NCBI GenBank assembly: GCA_965213595.1
Contig: CBDBZO010000001.1
Location: 620,001-684,000, forward strand
DNA from: JBCCFC01 sp965213595
GTDB taxonomy: Bacteria > Chloroflexota > Anaerolineae > Caldilineales > Caldilineaceae
DNA length: 64,000 nucleotides
Direction of reading: 5' to 3'
Notes under the pieces: generated by a model
Databases searched by the model: none
Told to the model about the DNA's origin: nothing
The model's input: the letters and a program-made list of their open reading frames with translations, nothing else
In this document: positions 8,554 to 16,776 of the stretch, piece after piece
Layout of the letters: each line of letters opens with the position of its first letter
How positions within the stretch are numbered: position 1 is the first letter of the stretch
Made by a program: the position numbers and the translations under genes

Positions 8554-10824
8554 TTGAGTAACGGATTCGCGAGCTTTGTCCTGCTGGTGGGCACGGCCGC
8601 CGCGCTTGCTTTTGCCGCAATTGCGTGGCGGCGACGACCGGCGATTGGCGCACGGGCGCTGATGGTGCTGCTGCTGTTGGGTGCGCTGTGGGCGGGCAGC
8701 AACGCCATGATGCTGCTGAGCAACACGTTCGAGATCAAGCTGCTCTGGCTCAATGTGCAGTTGATTGCGATGAATTTGATGGGTCCAACATGGTTTCTCT
8801 TTGCCGCCAACTACTCGCCGCGCAACGGGTGGATGTCGCGCCGAGTAGTGGTTGCGGTCTACCTGCCCGCCCTCGTTCTTGTTCTGCTGGTGTGGACAAA
8901 TCCCTGGCACGGCTGGGTGCTGCACAACCCACGCCTGGAGGTAATGCGCGCGCTGCCCTATTTGAACTATGAGTGGGGCGTGGGTCGCCTGTCGATCCTG
9001 CTTTATGGCTACGGCGCGATCCTGGCCGGTATTCTTCTCTTTATACGGAAGTTTTCGCGCTCGCTCTACGTGTACCGCCGCGTTTCGCGCTATTTTATCG
9101 TTAGCTGCATTGTCGCGCTGGCGTTTGATGCGCTGACGATGATAAGCCCGCGCCTTGCGCCTAATTTTGATGCCTCGCCGCTGGTGCTCATCACCATCGG
9201 CGCCTTCCTCGTGATCACGGCAATTCACCGCGACGTGTGGGACATCCTGCCATTTTCGGGGCGCGAAATCTTGCGCAACACGCACGACGGCGTCCTCGTG
9301 CTAGATAAGCGGAACCATATCATGGGCTGTAATCGGGCGGCCAGCCGTCTGCTCGGCCGCGAGGAAGAGGAAATTTACGGTTTACACCCATGGGAACTTG
9401 TTGGCTGGTCCAGCTTTGAGCTGGAGGATGATCAGAGACAAGCGCAGCTCTTGGAGCTGCAGTGGACGCGCATCACTCCGTGGGGCGAAGAGGAGGAGAC
9501 GCTCGATTTAGAGGTGCACGTCTCGCCGCTCCACGATCGCAATCAGGGCTTGCGGGGGCGCTTGATGGTGCTGCGCGATCAGACGCAGCAGCGGCGGGCC
9601 GAGCGCGAGCTGTGGGAAAGCGAAGCCAGCCTACGTGCCGTGCAGCGCGTGGAAAGCGTGGGCCATCTGGCAGGCGAAGTCGCGCGCGATTTTGGCAGCC
9701 TGCTCGATAGCGTCAACGGCCAATTAAGCAGCGCGCTTCAAAGCCTTTCCTACAAGCATCCCGCGGCGCGCTACCTCCGCACTTCGCTACACGACACCCA
9801 CCGCGCTATGGAGCTGGTTAATCAACTGCTGGCCTACGCGGGCAGCAGCCACGCCAGCGTGGAGTACGTCGACATCAACAAGGTGGTGATAGAAAGCCGC
9901 GAGCTGTTTGAATCGATCGTGCCAGCGGGCAGCAAGCTGGATATCGATCTTAACGCCCACACGCCGCTCGTGTTGGGGGATTTCGTACAGGTCCAGCAAA
10001 TTTTGCTCAACCTGCTGATGAACGCCTCGGACGCCGTGCAGCTCGACCGTGAACTGAGCACAATCGAAGCGACCGGTTCCACGCAGCAGGCCGAAAGCCA
10101 CATTGAAATCAGCGTGTACCCCTACCACATTGCGCCGCCCGAAATGCCAGCGGCGAAAGACGCCACGCGCTTGGGAAACTTGGCCGAGCCCAGCGCCGAT
10201 GAAATGGATTTGAGTAAGTCTGCTAGTCGTCAAATCGGAACGAACAGTTACTTTCCCAACGGGGATCGGATGGGAGAAACTAATCGCAACGGCGGCGAGC
10301 CGAGCGGAAGCCACACGGCAAAGCGGGGGCAAAGCGGCTACGGCGACAGGTTTGATCAACAGAGCCGCGGCTACTCCAGCAACAACGGACCCGAACAGAA
10401 CAGCGCCGACGAGCGCACAACAGAAATTGCGTTTGACGTGGAGCGATGGCTCCCCGTCTACCAGGTGCCGGAGCCGGGCCCCTATGCGCTGATCGAGGTG
10501 AGGGATAACGGCATCGGCATGTCCGATGTGCTGCAAGAGCGCATCTTCGAGCCCTTCTACTCCACGCGCAACGGCGGTCGCGGGCTGGGGCTTTCGGCGG
10601 TGCTGGGTGTCTTGCGCGCCCACGGCGTGCGCTGCAGGTTCAGAGCCAACTGGGCGAGGGCAGCCGCTTCTTCGTGCTGCTGCCCGCCGCGTCGCCAGAA
10701 TCACCCGACACGCCGGGTGGAGTTTCCAGTGAACAGCGGGGGGCAGAGTCCTCGCGGAACCCGACGGTTTTGGCGATCCACGACAAACAGCAGATATCCG
10801 TCGTGCGGGAAACGGGCTTGCTAA
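8554..10824 (+). CDS. 7TM-PAS sensor histidine kinase, degenerate and frameshifted
   Basis: The gene starts at TTG 8554 after AAAGGAGG. Residues 5-225 form a histidine-kinase-type seven-helix membrane domain ('NLMGPTWFLFAANYSP'), and a PAS domain spans about 240-345. The dimerisation helix reads 'SVGHLAGEVARDFGSLL': where the family has AHDF, Arg378 (codon 9685-9687) replaces the phospho-acceptor His. The ATPase domain keeps the N box 'NLLMNASDAV', G1 'EVRDNGIGM', F box 'FEPFYST' and G2 'GRGLGLS'. A roughly 110-residue low-complexity insert separates N and G1. After codon 10624-10626 the frame becomes nonsense: one missing base shifts the canonical ending 'LGEGSRFFVLLP' into another frame that continues to 11327. 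This is either a decaying gene or a sequencing error. Confidence 0.85.
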   Translation: MSNGFASFVLLVGTAAALAFAAIAWRRRPAIGARALMVLLLLGALWAGSNAMMLLSNTFEIKLLWLNVQLIAMNLMGPTWFLFAANYSPRNGWMSRRVVVAVYLPALVLVLLVWTNPWHGWVLHNPRLEVMRALPYLNYEWGVGRLSILLYGYGAILAGILLFIRKFSRSLYVYRRVSRYFIVSCIVALAFDALTMISPRLAPNFDASPLVLITIGAFLVITAIHRDVWDILPFSGREILRNTHDGVLVLDKRNHIMGCNRAASRLLGREEEEIYGLHPWELVGWSSFELEDDQRQAQLLELQWTRITPWGEEEETLDLEVHVSPLHDRNQGLRGRLMVLRDQTQQRRAERELWESEASLRAVQRVESVGHLAGEVARDFGSLLDSVNGQLSSALQSLSYKHPAARYLRTSLHDTHRAMELVNQLLAYAGSSHASVEYVDINKVVIESRELFESIVPAGSKLDIDLNAHTPLVLGDFVQVQQILLNLLMNASDAVQLDRELSTIEATGSTQQAESHIEISVYPYHIAPPEMPAAKDATRLGNLAEPSADEMDLSKSASRQIGTNSYFPNGDRMGETNRNGGEPSGSHTAKRGQSGYGDRFDQQSRGYSSNNGPEQNSADERTTEIAFDVERWLPVYQVPEPGPYALIEVRDNGIGMSDVLQERIFEPFYSTRNGGRGLGLSAVLGVLRAHGVRCRFRANWARAAASSCCCPPRRQNHPTRRVEFPVNSGGQSPRGTRRFWRSTTNSRYPSCGKRAC

Positions 10825-11327
10825 TTGAGCCGGAGCCGCAGTGGACCGATCGGCTGCTGGATGCGCTGCAGCTGCTCAACGCCCAAATGACGTGGACCTC
10901 CACGCTGGATGAGGGGCTGGCTATCGTGGATTTGCACCGCACTCACCTGGATTTCGTGATGGTGCGCGCCGACGTGCTGCAAACGCCCGAGCGGCTGCTT
11001 ATGCTGCAAGAGCAGCTTCGGGTCACGACCCATGCGCCTGCTCTGCTTATTGTCACGGCCGATTCCGACAATTGGCTAAACGCGAAAGCCAGTCGTTCGC
11101 TGCTGCCGTCCGGCATTCGGCTGGTGGAATACGATCACGCAATCGCGTTGACGCCGTACGCACCCGCTCAAGTGAAGGCGTTGGTCTCCTCGATCACGGG
11201 TCCCATCATGGGCGAGCGGCGCACGGCGGGCGACGACTCAATTCGCCAGCTGGCCGAATCGATCCGGCGTGCCCTGCGGCAAAGACCGCGGGGGCAGGCA
11301 GCGCCACGCAGCGGGAACCCACCGTAA
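10627..11327 (+). pseudogene. Out-of-frame C-terminal part of the 7TM kinase: end of ATPase domain plus pseudo-receiver
   Basis: This reading frame picks up exactly where the kinase frame loses homology. It starts with 'LQVQSQLGEGSRFFVLLP', the normal end of a histidine kinase ATPase domain. After a linker comes a receiver-like segment of about 120 residues ('LLIEPEP', 'DFVMVRADVLQ', 'APALLIVTAD'). The acidic pocket is poor, and Arg stands where receivers have the phosphorylated Asp. Restoring one base after 10626 gives a continuous protein of about 924 residues from 8554. It is not an independent gene: no ribosome-binding site precedes it. Confidence 0.75.
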
Positions 11328-11508
11328 ATCGATGGAATCGAGCGACCTTCGACGCGCTAGTTAGGGCGTGTCCCGCTGCCGCCGGTTGGGCTGCCCGCAC
11401 TCGTCGGCGGGCTCCCCGCCAGCAGAACCGGCTGAACAACCAGCCGACGCCGCAGAGGCCAAGAAAAATTAGACGATTTCCCCATCGCCCTTTACCATAG
11501 AGAAAATG
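11328..11508. other. Intergenic spacer after the kinase
   Basis: No gene is apparent here. The stretch is GC-rich near the kinase end and becomes AT-richer toward the terminator hairpin. Confidence 0.4.
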
Positions 11509-11540
11509 AAAGTCCGGCTTCTCGCAGAAGCCGGACTTTT
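11509..11540 (+). terminator. Rho-independent terminator
   Basis: A perfect 14-base stem (AAAGTCCGGCTTCT at 11509-11522 against 11526-11539) has a three-base loop and is followed by T residues. It lies between the kinase remnant and ychF, both plus strand, so it should end kinase transcription. The flanking A and T runs make it usable in both directions. Confidence 0.88.
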
Positions 11541-11571
11541 CACGCAACCAATCCAACATTTATAAAATCAC

Positions 11572-12672
11572 ATGTCTCTTAGCATTGGAATTGTCGGCCT
11601 GCCGAACGTGGGCAAAAGCACCACCTTTAACGCGCTGACCAAAGAACAAAACGCCGAAGCCGCCAACTACCCCTTCTGCACCATCGAGCCCAACAAGGCC
11701 ATTGTTGCCGTGCCGGACGAGCGTGTGGATCAGATCGAGAAGCTGGTGAAGCCAGCGCGCACTATCTACGCCACCGTCGAATTTGTGGATATTGCCGGGC
11801 TCGTCAAGGGGGCGAGCCAGGGCGAGGGGCTAGGCAACCAGTTTCTCGGCAACATCCGCGAAACGTCCGCTATCGTCCACGTCGTCCGCTGCTTCGAGGA
11901 CGAGAACGTAATCCACGTCTCCGCCACGCCCGATCCGCGCGACGATATCGAGGTGATCAACACCGAGCTGGGCCTGGCCGATCTCGAACAGCTCGAGCGC
12001 AAAATCGAGCGGCTCACGCGCCAGGTCAAGGGGGACAAGTCGCTGCAGCCCGTGATGGATGCAGCCGTGAAGCTGCGCGACCACTTGGGCGCGGGCGAAC
12101 CGGCCTCCACCTTCCCCGAACGCGACAGCGACGCCTTCCGAACCCTCAACGACGAGATGCGCTTTATTACCAGCAAGCCCGTCATCTTTGCGGCCAACGT
12201 CAGCGAGGATGATCTGGAGGAGGACAATCGCTACGTGCAGGCCGTGCGCGAGTACGCCGCCGAGACGGGGGCGGAGGTTGTCAAGCTGAGCGCCAAGCTG
12301 GAGGAGGATATGGCGGGGCTAACGGATGAAGAGCGCGCCGAGTTTCTGCACGACGCGGGCGCACAGGAGAGCGGGCTTGACCAGGTAATTCGCAAAGGCT
12401 TTCGCGCGCTGGGGCTGATCAACTTCTTTACGGCGGGCCCCAAAGAAGTTCGCGCGTGGACCACGCCGAAGGGAGCGAAAGCACCGCAGGCGGCCGGCGT
12501 TATCCACACCGACTTTGAGCGCGGCTTTATCCGCGCCGAGGTGATTCCCTTTGAGGAGCTGCTCAAGCACGGCTCCGAAAGCGCGGCCAAAAGCGCGGGC
12601 GTTATGCGCACCGAAGGCAAGGAGTACGTGGTGCAGGATGGGGACGTGATGCACTTCCGGTTTAACGTGTAA
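11572..12672 (+). CDS. ychF: YchF/Ola1 family redox-regulated ATPase
   Basis: This universally conserved Obg-like P-loop protein associates with ribosomes and prefers ATP. The 366-residue product has G1 'GLPNVGKSTTFNAL' at the N terminus, 'PNKAIVAVPDERV', G3 'DIAGLVKGASQGEGLGNQFL' and a C-terminal TGS domain ('LINFFTAGPKEVRAW', 'VMRTEGKEYVVQDGDVMHF'). Its length matches E. coli YchF (363). It directly follows a strong terminator and so has its own promoter in the AT-rich 11541-11571 region or just upstream. Confidence 0.96.
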   Translation: MSLSIGIVGLPNVGKSTTFNALTKEQNAEAANYPFCTIEPNKAIVAVPDERVDQIEKLVKPARTIYATVEFVDIAGLVKGASQGEGLGNQFLGNIRETSAIVHVVRCFEDENVIHVSATPDPRDDIEVINTELGLADLEQLERKIERLTRQVKGDKSLQPVMDAAVKLRDHLGAGEPASTFPERDSDAFRTLNDEMRFITSKPVIFAANVSEDDLEEDNRYVQAVREYAAETGAEVVKLSAKLEEDMAGLTDEERAEFLHDAGAQESGLDQVIRKGFRALGLINFFTAGPKEVRAWTTPKGAKAPQAAGVIHTDFERGFIRAEVIPFEELLKHGSESAAKSAGVMRTEGKEYVVQDGDVMHFRFNV

Positions 12673-12711
12673 AGGGCGGCACTTCCCGTGCAAAAATTCT
12701 AAAGAGGTTGA

Positions 12712-12786
12712 GCCACGAATTACGCGAATTGCACAAATTTTTGCGGGTAACCCTTTCTGCTTTGTGTCATTCATGTAATTCGTGGC
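12712..12786. repeat. Inverted repeat of the GCCACGAATT family between convergent genes
   Basis: GCCACGAATTAC at 12712-12723 and GTAATTCGTGGC at 12775-12786 are perfect 12-base complements enclosing further related words (GCGAATTGCAC). It sits between convergent ychF and the DUF2231 gene and resembles the repeat at 3527-3670. A bidirectional terminator role is plausible. Confidence 0.7.
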
Positions 12787-12868
12787 GAAGAAGATTCGCC
12801 ACGCTTCACCAACGTTCCCAAACTTGGAACTACTGCTCCCCGTTTCGCTTACCCGTTCCATTTGCCCA

Positions 12869-13387
12869 TCACTTCGCCACGTTCACGCCCCACTCGTAGA
12901 CCAACCGCCCCCCGTTCCAGCCGCTGGCGATCACGAGCAGCGCCCCCGCCACCAACAGCCCCACCACCCACCAGCGCGCGTCCGCCGCGTCCAGCAGGTC
13001 AACGTGATCTGGGGCGTTGGCGTGCACGTCAAGCGGGTGATGGCGCGAGCGCGTGGCGGCACGGCCCGGCCGCCGCAGCCAGCGGGCATAGAGCAGCGCG
13101 CCGTATACGACGAGCAGCCCCAGCCCCGTGCCAATATGCCAGTTGAGCACGCCCCGATAGGCGGCCTGCGGCGGCAGCCCCGCCTGCGCAAGCAGCCCGC
13201 TGAGCACGGCCACGCCCGTTGCAACCCAGCCCGCCACCATGCTCCACCAGGTGAGTCGACGCAGCGTGGCGCGATGCGGAATGGGGGCGTGCGCAAGGTA
13301 GAGCAGGCCCGCGGCGCTGCTGGCCAGCAGGAACGCAATCGGGAAGTGAACGGTGGCGGCGTGAAGCGTGGGAATGGATAGAGTCAT
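12869..13387 (-). CDS. DUF2231 family integral membrane protein
   Basis: The 172-residue product has four hydrophobic segments (about 12-32, 48-68, 82-103 and 139-160). It carries the DUF2231 opening 'LHAATVHFPIAFLL' and a mid-protein 'LNWHIGTGLG'. Several intramembrane histidines suggest haem or metal contact, but the family has no established function. It is convergent with ychF and divergent from msrP; proximity to the MsrP/MsrQ redox pair may be meaningful but is only suggestive. Confidence 0.8.
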   Translation of the reverse strand: MTLSIPTLHAATVHFPIAFLLASSAAGLLYLAHAPIPHRATLRRLTWWSMVAGWVATGVAVLSGLLAQAGLPPQAAYRGVLNWHIGTGLGLLVVYGALLYARWLRRPGRAATRSRHHPLDVHANAPDHVDLLDAADARWWVVGLLVAGALLVIASGWNGGRLVYEWGVNVAK

Positions 13388-13559
13388 CTGGTCTGCGTAC
13401 CAGGGATCACAGAAGCTCGCCCGTGGCTAACGCTAAAATAAAGGCATCGGCTTAGGATAATCTAACACCAGCTGCATGATACCAGCCGCGCCGCAAAATT
13501 TGTAATCTGGCTGTCAGCCAGCGCTCATTGCAGATTTATCTGGTGGCTTCACAATTGAA

Positions 13560-13574
13560 CTATAAAATTTATAG
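13560..13574 (+). promoter_or_regulatory. Palindrome upstream of msrP
   Basis: CTATAAA-A-TTTATAG is a perfect 15-base palindrome around a central base, 46 bases before the msrP ATG. It is followed by two copies of ACAGTCGCAACAA. It is AT-rich in a GC-rich context, so it could be an operator or -10 region. No regulator is identified. Confidence 0.35.
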
Positions 13575-13620
13575 CGAAACAGTCGCAACAATACAGTCGC
13601 AACAACAAGGGAAAATTTTT

Positions 13621-14613
13621 ATGCAACCGATACGCTCATCAGAAATCACGCCGGAGCACGTTTTTCTCAATCGCCGCAAGTTTATGGCCGCGGCGGGCAC
13701 GCTGGCCGCTGGCGCAGCCCTGGCCGCCTGCTCGATGCCGGAGGACGCGCTGCAGCAGGCGCAGGAAGCAGCCGTCGCCGTGGAGGAGGTCGTTGGCGAA
13801 CTGCCGGCCCCGCTGGCCCACGAAGAGCCCTTCGCCAGCGCCGCAACCGATGCGCTAGGCCGCGAGCTCAACTCGTTTGAGGCCATTACCAACTACAACA
13901 ACTTCTACGAATTTTCCACGGACAAGGAAGCGGTCGCGCGGCTGGCGGAGGACTTTGTGACGGCCCCTTGGCAGATCGAAGTCGGCGGGCTGGTCAACAA
14001 TCCCAGCGTCTTTGATTTGGATGACTTGTATGGCTTTGAGCAGGAAGAGCGCATCTATCGCCTGCGCTGCGTCGAAGCGTGGTCGATGGTGATTCCGTGG
14101 GTGGGCTTCCCGCTCTCCTCGCTGCTGGCGCAGGTCGAGCCAACGTCCGAGGCGCAGTTTGTGCGCTTTGAAACGGTGGTGCGCCCCGAGCAGATGGAAG
14201 GCCAAAAGCGCAACACGCTCGACTGGCCCTACGTCGAAGGGCTGCGCTTGGACGAGGCCATGCACCCGCTGGCCATTTTAGCCACGGGCGTCTACGGCAA
14301 ACCGCTTGTCCCGGCCAACGGTGCACCCATCCGCCTCGTCGTGCCCTGGAAGTACGGCTTTAAGAGCATCAAGTCCATCGTCAAGATCGAGTTGGTGGCG
14401 GAGCAGCCGCTTAACACGTGGCAGGAGGCCAATTCGCGCGAGTACGGCTTCTACGCCAACGTTAACCCGGCAGTGGATCACCCGCGCTGGTCGCAGGCCA
14501 CGGAGCGCGTGATTGGCGGCGGGCGCGACCGCATCGAGACGCTGCCCTTCAACGGCTACGCCGAGGAAGTGGCGAGCCTCTACGAGGGGATGGACTTGCG
14601 GGCGAATTTTTAG
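13621..14613 (+). CDS. msrP: Periplasmic/extracytoplasmic methionine sulfoxide reductase, catalytic subunit
   Basis: MsrP (YedY) is a molybdopterin enzyme that repairs oxidised methionines in exported proteins. The 330-residue product begins with a twin-arginine signal ('LNRRKFMAAAG', then an Ala-rich h-region and 'LAACS'). The mature part has the sulfite-oxidase fold with the molybdenum-coordinating Cys in 'YRLRCVEAWSM' and the family C terminus 'TLPFNGYAEEVASLY'. The length is close to E. coli MsrP (334). I chose ATG 13621 rather than an upstream in-frame ATG at 13528 because it has AAGGG upstream and places the Tat motif near the N terminus. MsrQ follows. Confidence 0.93.
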   Translation: MQPIRSSEITPEHVFLNRRKFMAAAGTLAAGAALAACSMPEDALQQAQEAAVAVEEVVGELPAPLAHEEPFASAATDALGRELNSFEAITNYNNFYEFSTDKEAVARLAEDFVTAPWQIEVGGLVNNPSVFDLDDLYGFEQEERIYRLRCVEAWSMVIPWVGFPLSSLLAQVEPTSEAQFVRFETVVRPEQMEGQKRNTLDWPYVEGLRLDEAMHPLAILATGVYGKPLVPANGAPIRLVVPWKYGFKSIKSIVKIELVAEQPLNTWQEANSREYGFYANVNPAVDHPRWSQATERVIGGGRDRIETLPFNGYAEEVASLYEGMDLRANF

Positions 14614-14724
14614 GATTGCTCACTGTCTTCTGCTTATTGCTCGTTGCTAAAGGAAGGGCAATGCGAATGATTGCTCCACCTCATGTGAGGACAACAAGCA
14701 ACAAGCAATAAGCAGTAAGCAATC
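14614..14724. repeat. Inverted repeat of TTGCTTATTGCT words between msrP and msrQ
   Basis: The left part (14614-14648) and the right part (14697-14724) are complementary apart from a seven-base insertion and two mismatches; both are built of 'GATTGCT', 'ACTG' and 'CTGCTTATTGCT' words. The element is inside the msrPQ transcript and may stabilise or modulate it. Confidence 0.65.
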
Positions 14725-14741
14725 AACCACAGGAACTACTC

Positions 14742-15389
14742 ATGACTTACTTTCGTAAAAACTGGGTCTTCGTGCTCGGCAACCTCGGCGCGGCGATTCC
14801 GCTGCTGATGCTGGCCTTCAAGGCCGCCACGGGCGATTTAGGCTTTAATCCCATCGATACCGTGACCGACCTCACGGGCAGTTCCGCGCTGATTATCCTA
14901 ATCCTCTCGCTGGCGGTAACGCCCACCAATATCGTCACGGGCTGGCGACCGGTGCTCAAGCTGCGTAAGTCGCTGGGGCTGTGGGCCTTTGGCTACGCTG
15001 CGCTGCACTTTTCCACCTACATCGGGCTGGACTATGGATTCAACTGGCAGTCGATTGTGCAGGACTCGCTGCTCCAGAAGCGCTATGTCTTTGTCGGCTT
15101 TACGGCGCTGCTGCTGCTCATCCCGCTGGCGTTGACTTCGACCAAGGCGGCCATGAAGCGGCTGGGTAAAAACTGGAAGCGACTGCATCGCTTGGTCTAC
15201 GTGGCGGCGGGTTTGGCCGTGCTGCACTTTCTATGGCTCGTTAAAATTGATCGCACCGAGCCGCTGATTTACGCAACGATTCTGAGCGTGCTGCTGCTGA
15301 TTCGCGTGCCGCCGGTGCGCAAGCGCATCATCTCGTGGCGGCGCAGCTTGAGCAAAAAGGAGAGCCGCAAGCCGTCGTTTGCAAACTGA
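14742..15389 (+). CDS. msrQ: Haem-binding membrane subunit of the MsrPQ system
   Basis: MsrQ (YedZ) is a b-type haem membrane protein that passes electrons from the quinone pool or flavin reductase to MsrP. The 215-residue product has six hydrophobic helices. Ferric-reductase-like histidines are visible in 'YAALHFSTY' and 'WKRLHRLVYVAAGLAVLHFLW'. Length is typical (E. coli 211). AGGAA precedes the ATG at 14742, and the gene is 128 bases after msrP in the same direction, forming the expected operon despite the repeat in the spacer. Confidence 0.93.
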   Translation: MTYFRKNWVFVLGNLGAAIPLLMLAFKAATGDLGFNPIDTVTDLTGSSALIILILSLAVTPTNIVTGWRPVLKLRKSLGLWAFGYAALHFSTYIGLDYGFNWQSIVQDSLLQKRYVFVGFTALLLLIPLALTSTKAAMKRLGKNWKRLHRLVYVAAGLAVLHFLWLVKIDRTEPLIYATILSVLLLIRVPPVRKRIISWRRSLSKKESRKPSFAN

Positions 15390-15691
15390 GCGGTCGCGTA
15401 GACTGCAGAGGCTATCCCGAACAGCGCATTTACCGTTTGGGATGGCCTTGGCGTGCCAAGCGCCACTAAAGGATGACTCCGGCATCTGATTGGCGTAAAC
15501 TTCAACTCTAGTCGAGTGAAGTACGCTAAGATGTCGGAGTTATTCTTTTACAAGCACTCAAAAGTTATTAGACATTATATCGTTTTGATTTCTACCTTCT
15601 AGAACGCACTTCGACGCTCAGAGAGAGATATTTAATCGGTATAACGTCTATTCAAGAAGTCATATCGGCGACCTACAGCCCCTTCAAACAA
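15390..15691. other. Convergent intergenic region with imperfect hairpin
   Basis: No gene is seen between msrQ and the convergent oxidoreductase gene. An imperfect palindrome at about 15494-15527 (ACTTCAACTC against GAGTGAAGT, flanked by GCGTA/TACGC) may terminate transcription. The 15530-15680 part is AT-rich. Confidence 0.5.
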
Positions 15692-16693
15692 TCAAGCGGC
15701 GACGGCGCTCAGGTGACCATTCACCGCGGGCCGAGATGGCGCAAGCTGCACGTGAAGCAGATCGGCCAGCTCAAGGGCGCGCACGCCATCTTCTCCAGGC
15801 ACATCGCTGCTGCGACCTTCGCTTACGCAGCTGATAAAGTGGCTCAACTCCAGCGCCAGCGGCTCGTTCATCGGCACGTGGATGCGCTCGATCAGGCTCT
15901 CCTGTCGATAGGCGTTTACGTCATCGCTGTCGACGTAGCGCGGGAAGGTGTGCTGGTGCACAACGAGGCGCTTGCCCAGCAGGTCGGCCTCGATGTACGC
16001 GCCGTCGGCAATCACCTCAATGGCCCGCACTTTTTGCTCGGTGATGCGCGAGGCGCATAGGGTGGCAATGGGCCCGTTTCGGTACGAGAAGACGGCTACG
16101 GCGTGGTCCACCGTATTTGTCGAGAGCGAGCGGCCCCACGCCTGCGTCGTCTCAAAGTCGTGGCCGAGCAGGCTCGCCATCAAATCCAAGTCGTGAATCA
16201 TCAAATCGTAAATCACGTCGACATCGGTGTTGCTGGCGTCGAACGAACTTAGGCGCTGCATGTTGACAGAAATGATGTGCTTATTGGCGAGCAGCTTGCG
16301 CAACTCCAAAACCGTTGGGTTAAAGCGCTCGATGTGACCGACCTGCAGCACGACGTCGTGCCGCGCGGCCAGCGCCACCAGCGCTTGACCCTGCTCAATC
16401 GTCTCCGCAATGGGTTTTTCCACCAGCACGTGTACGCCGTGCTCAATGGCGCGCTTAGCCAGCGGGTAGTGCGCCGGCGTGGTCGTGGCGATGGTCACGG
16501 CATCGACCTGCGCCAACAGTTCGTCGAAATCGGCGAAGTAGCGCGTTTCATAGGTGGCGGCCACGCGCTGGCCTGCCTCGGCGTTCAAATCGCAAACGCC
16601 TACAAAATTTACGTGGCGCAGCGAGGAGTAGACGCGGCAGTGCCGCTGGCCCATGCGCCCGGCGCCGACGACGCCCACAGAAATTTTATTCAT
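15692..16693 (-). CDS. Gfo/Idh/MocA family NAD(P)-dependent oxidoreductase, WbpB/WlbA-like
   Basis: This protein probably oxidises C3 of a UDP-GlcNAc-uronic acid on the way to a 2,3-diacetamido sugar. The 333-residue product has the Rossmann 'GVVGAGRMGQRH' at residues 7-18, the family 'VEKPIAETIEQG' around 91-102, and a C-terminal Gfo/Idh domain with 'YDLMIHDLDLMASLLG'. The specific role is inferred from neighbours: a DegT aminotransferase 83 bases upstream and, beyond an IS remnant, a WbpD-like N-acetyltransferase. Those three steps make up the WbpB-WbpE-WbpD pathway. Other sugar or inositol dehydrogenase roles are possible. Confidence 0.85.
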   Translation of the reverse strand: MNKISVGVVGAGRMGQRHCRVYSSLRHVNFVGVCDLNAEAGQRVAATYETRYFADFDELLAQVDAVTIATTTPAHYPLAKRAIEHGVHVLVEKPIAETIEQGQALVALAARHDVVLQVGHIERFNPTVLELRKLLANKHIISVNMQRLSSFDASNTDVDVIYDLMIHDLDLMASLLGHDFETTQAWGRSLSTNTVDHAVAVFSYRNGPIATLCASRITEQKVRAIEVIADGAYIEADLLGKRLVVHQHTFPRYVDSDDVNAYRQESLIERIHVPMNEPLALELSHFISCVSEGRSSDVPGEDGVRALELADLLHVQLAPSRPAVNGHLSAVAA

Positions 16694-16776
16694 AACGTTT
16701 TCGTTTCTCCTTTGTCAAACGGTCTACATATTAAAAGGTTGACCGCACGCTGTTCGAGGCGGGCGCTGCGGTTCCG

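Noticed and set aside
8554..11327. Possibility that the kinase and the downstream frame are two separate genes (kinase and response regulator)
   Set aside because: The downstream frame starts inside the ATPase domain with the canonical 'GEGSRFFVLLP' end, so it is a frameshifted continuation and not an independent gene.
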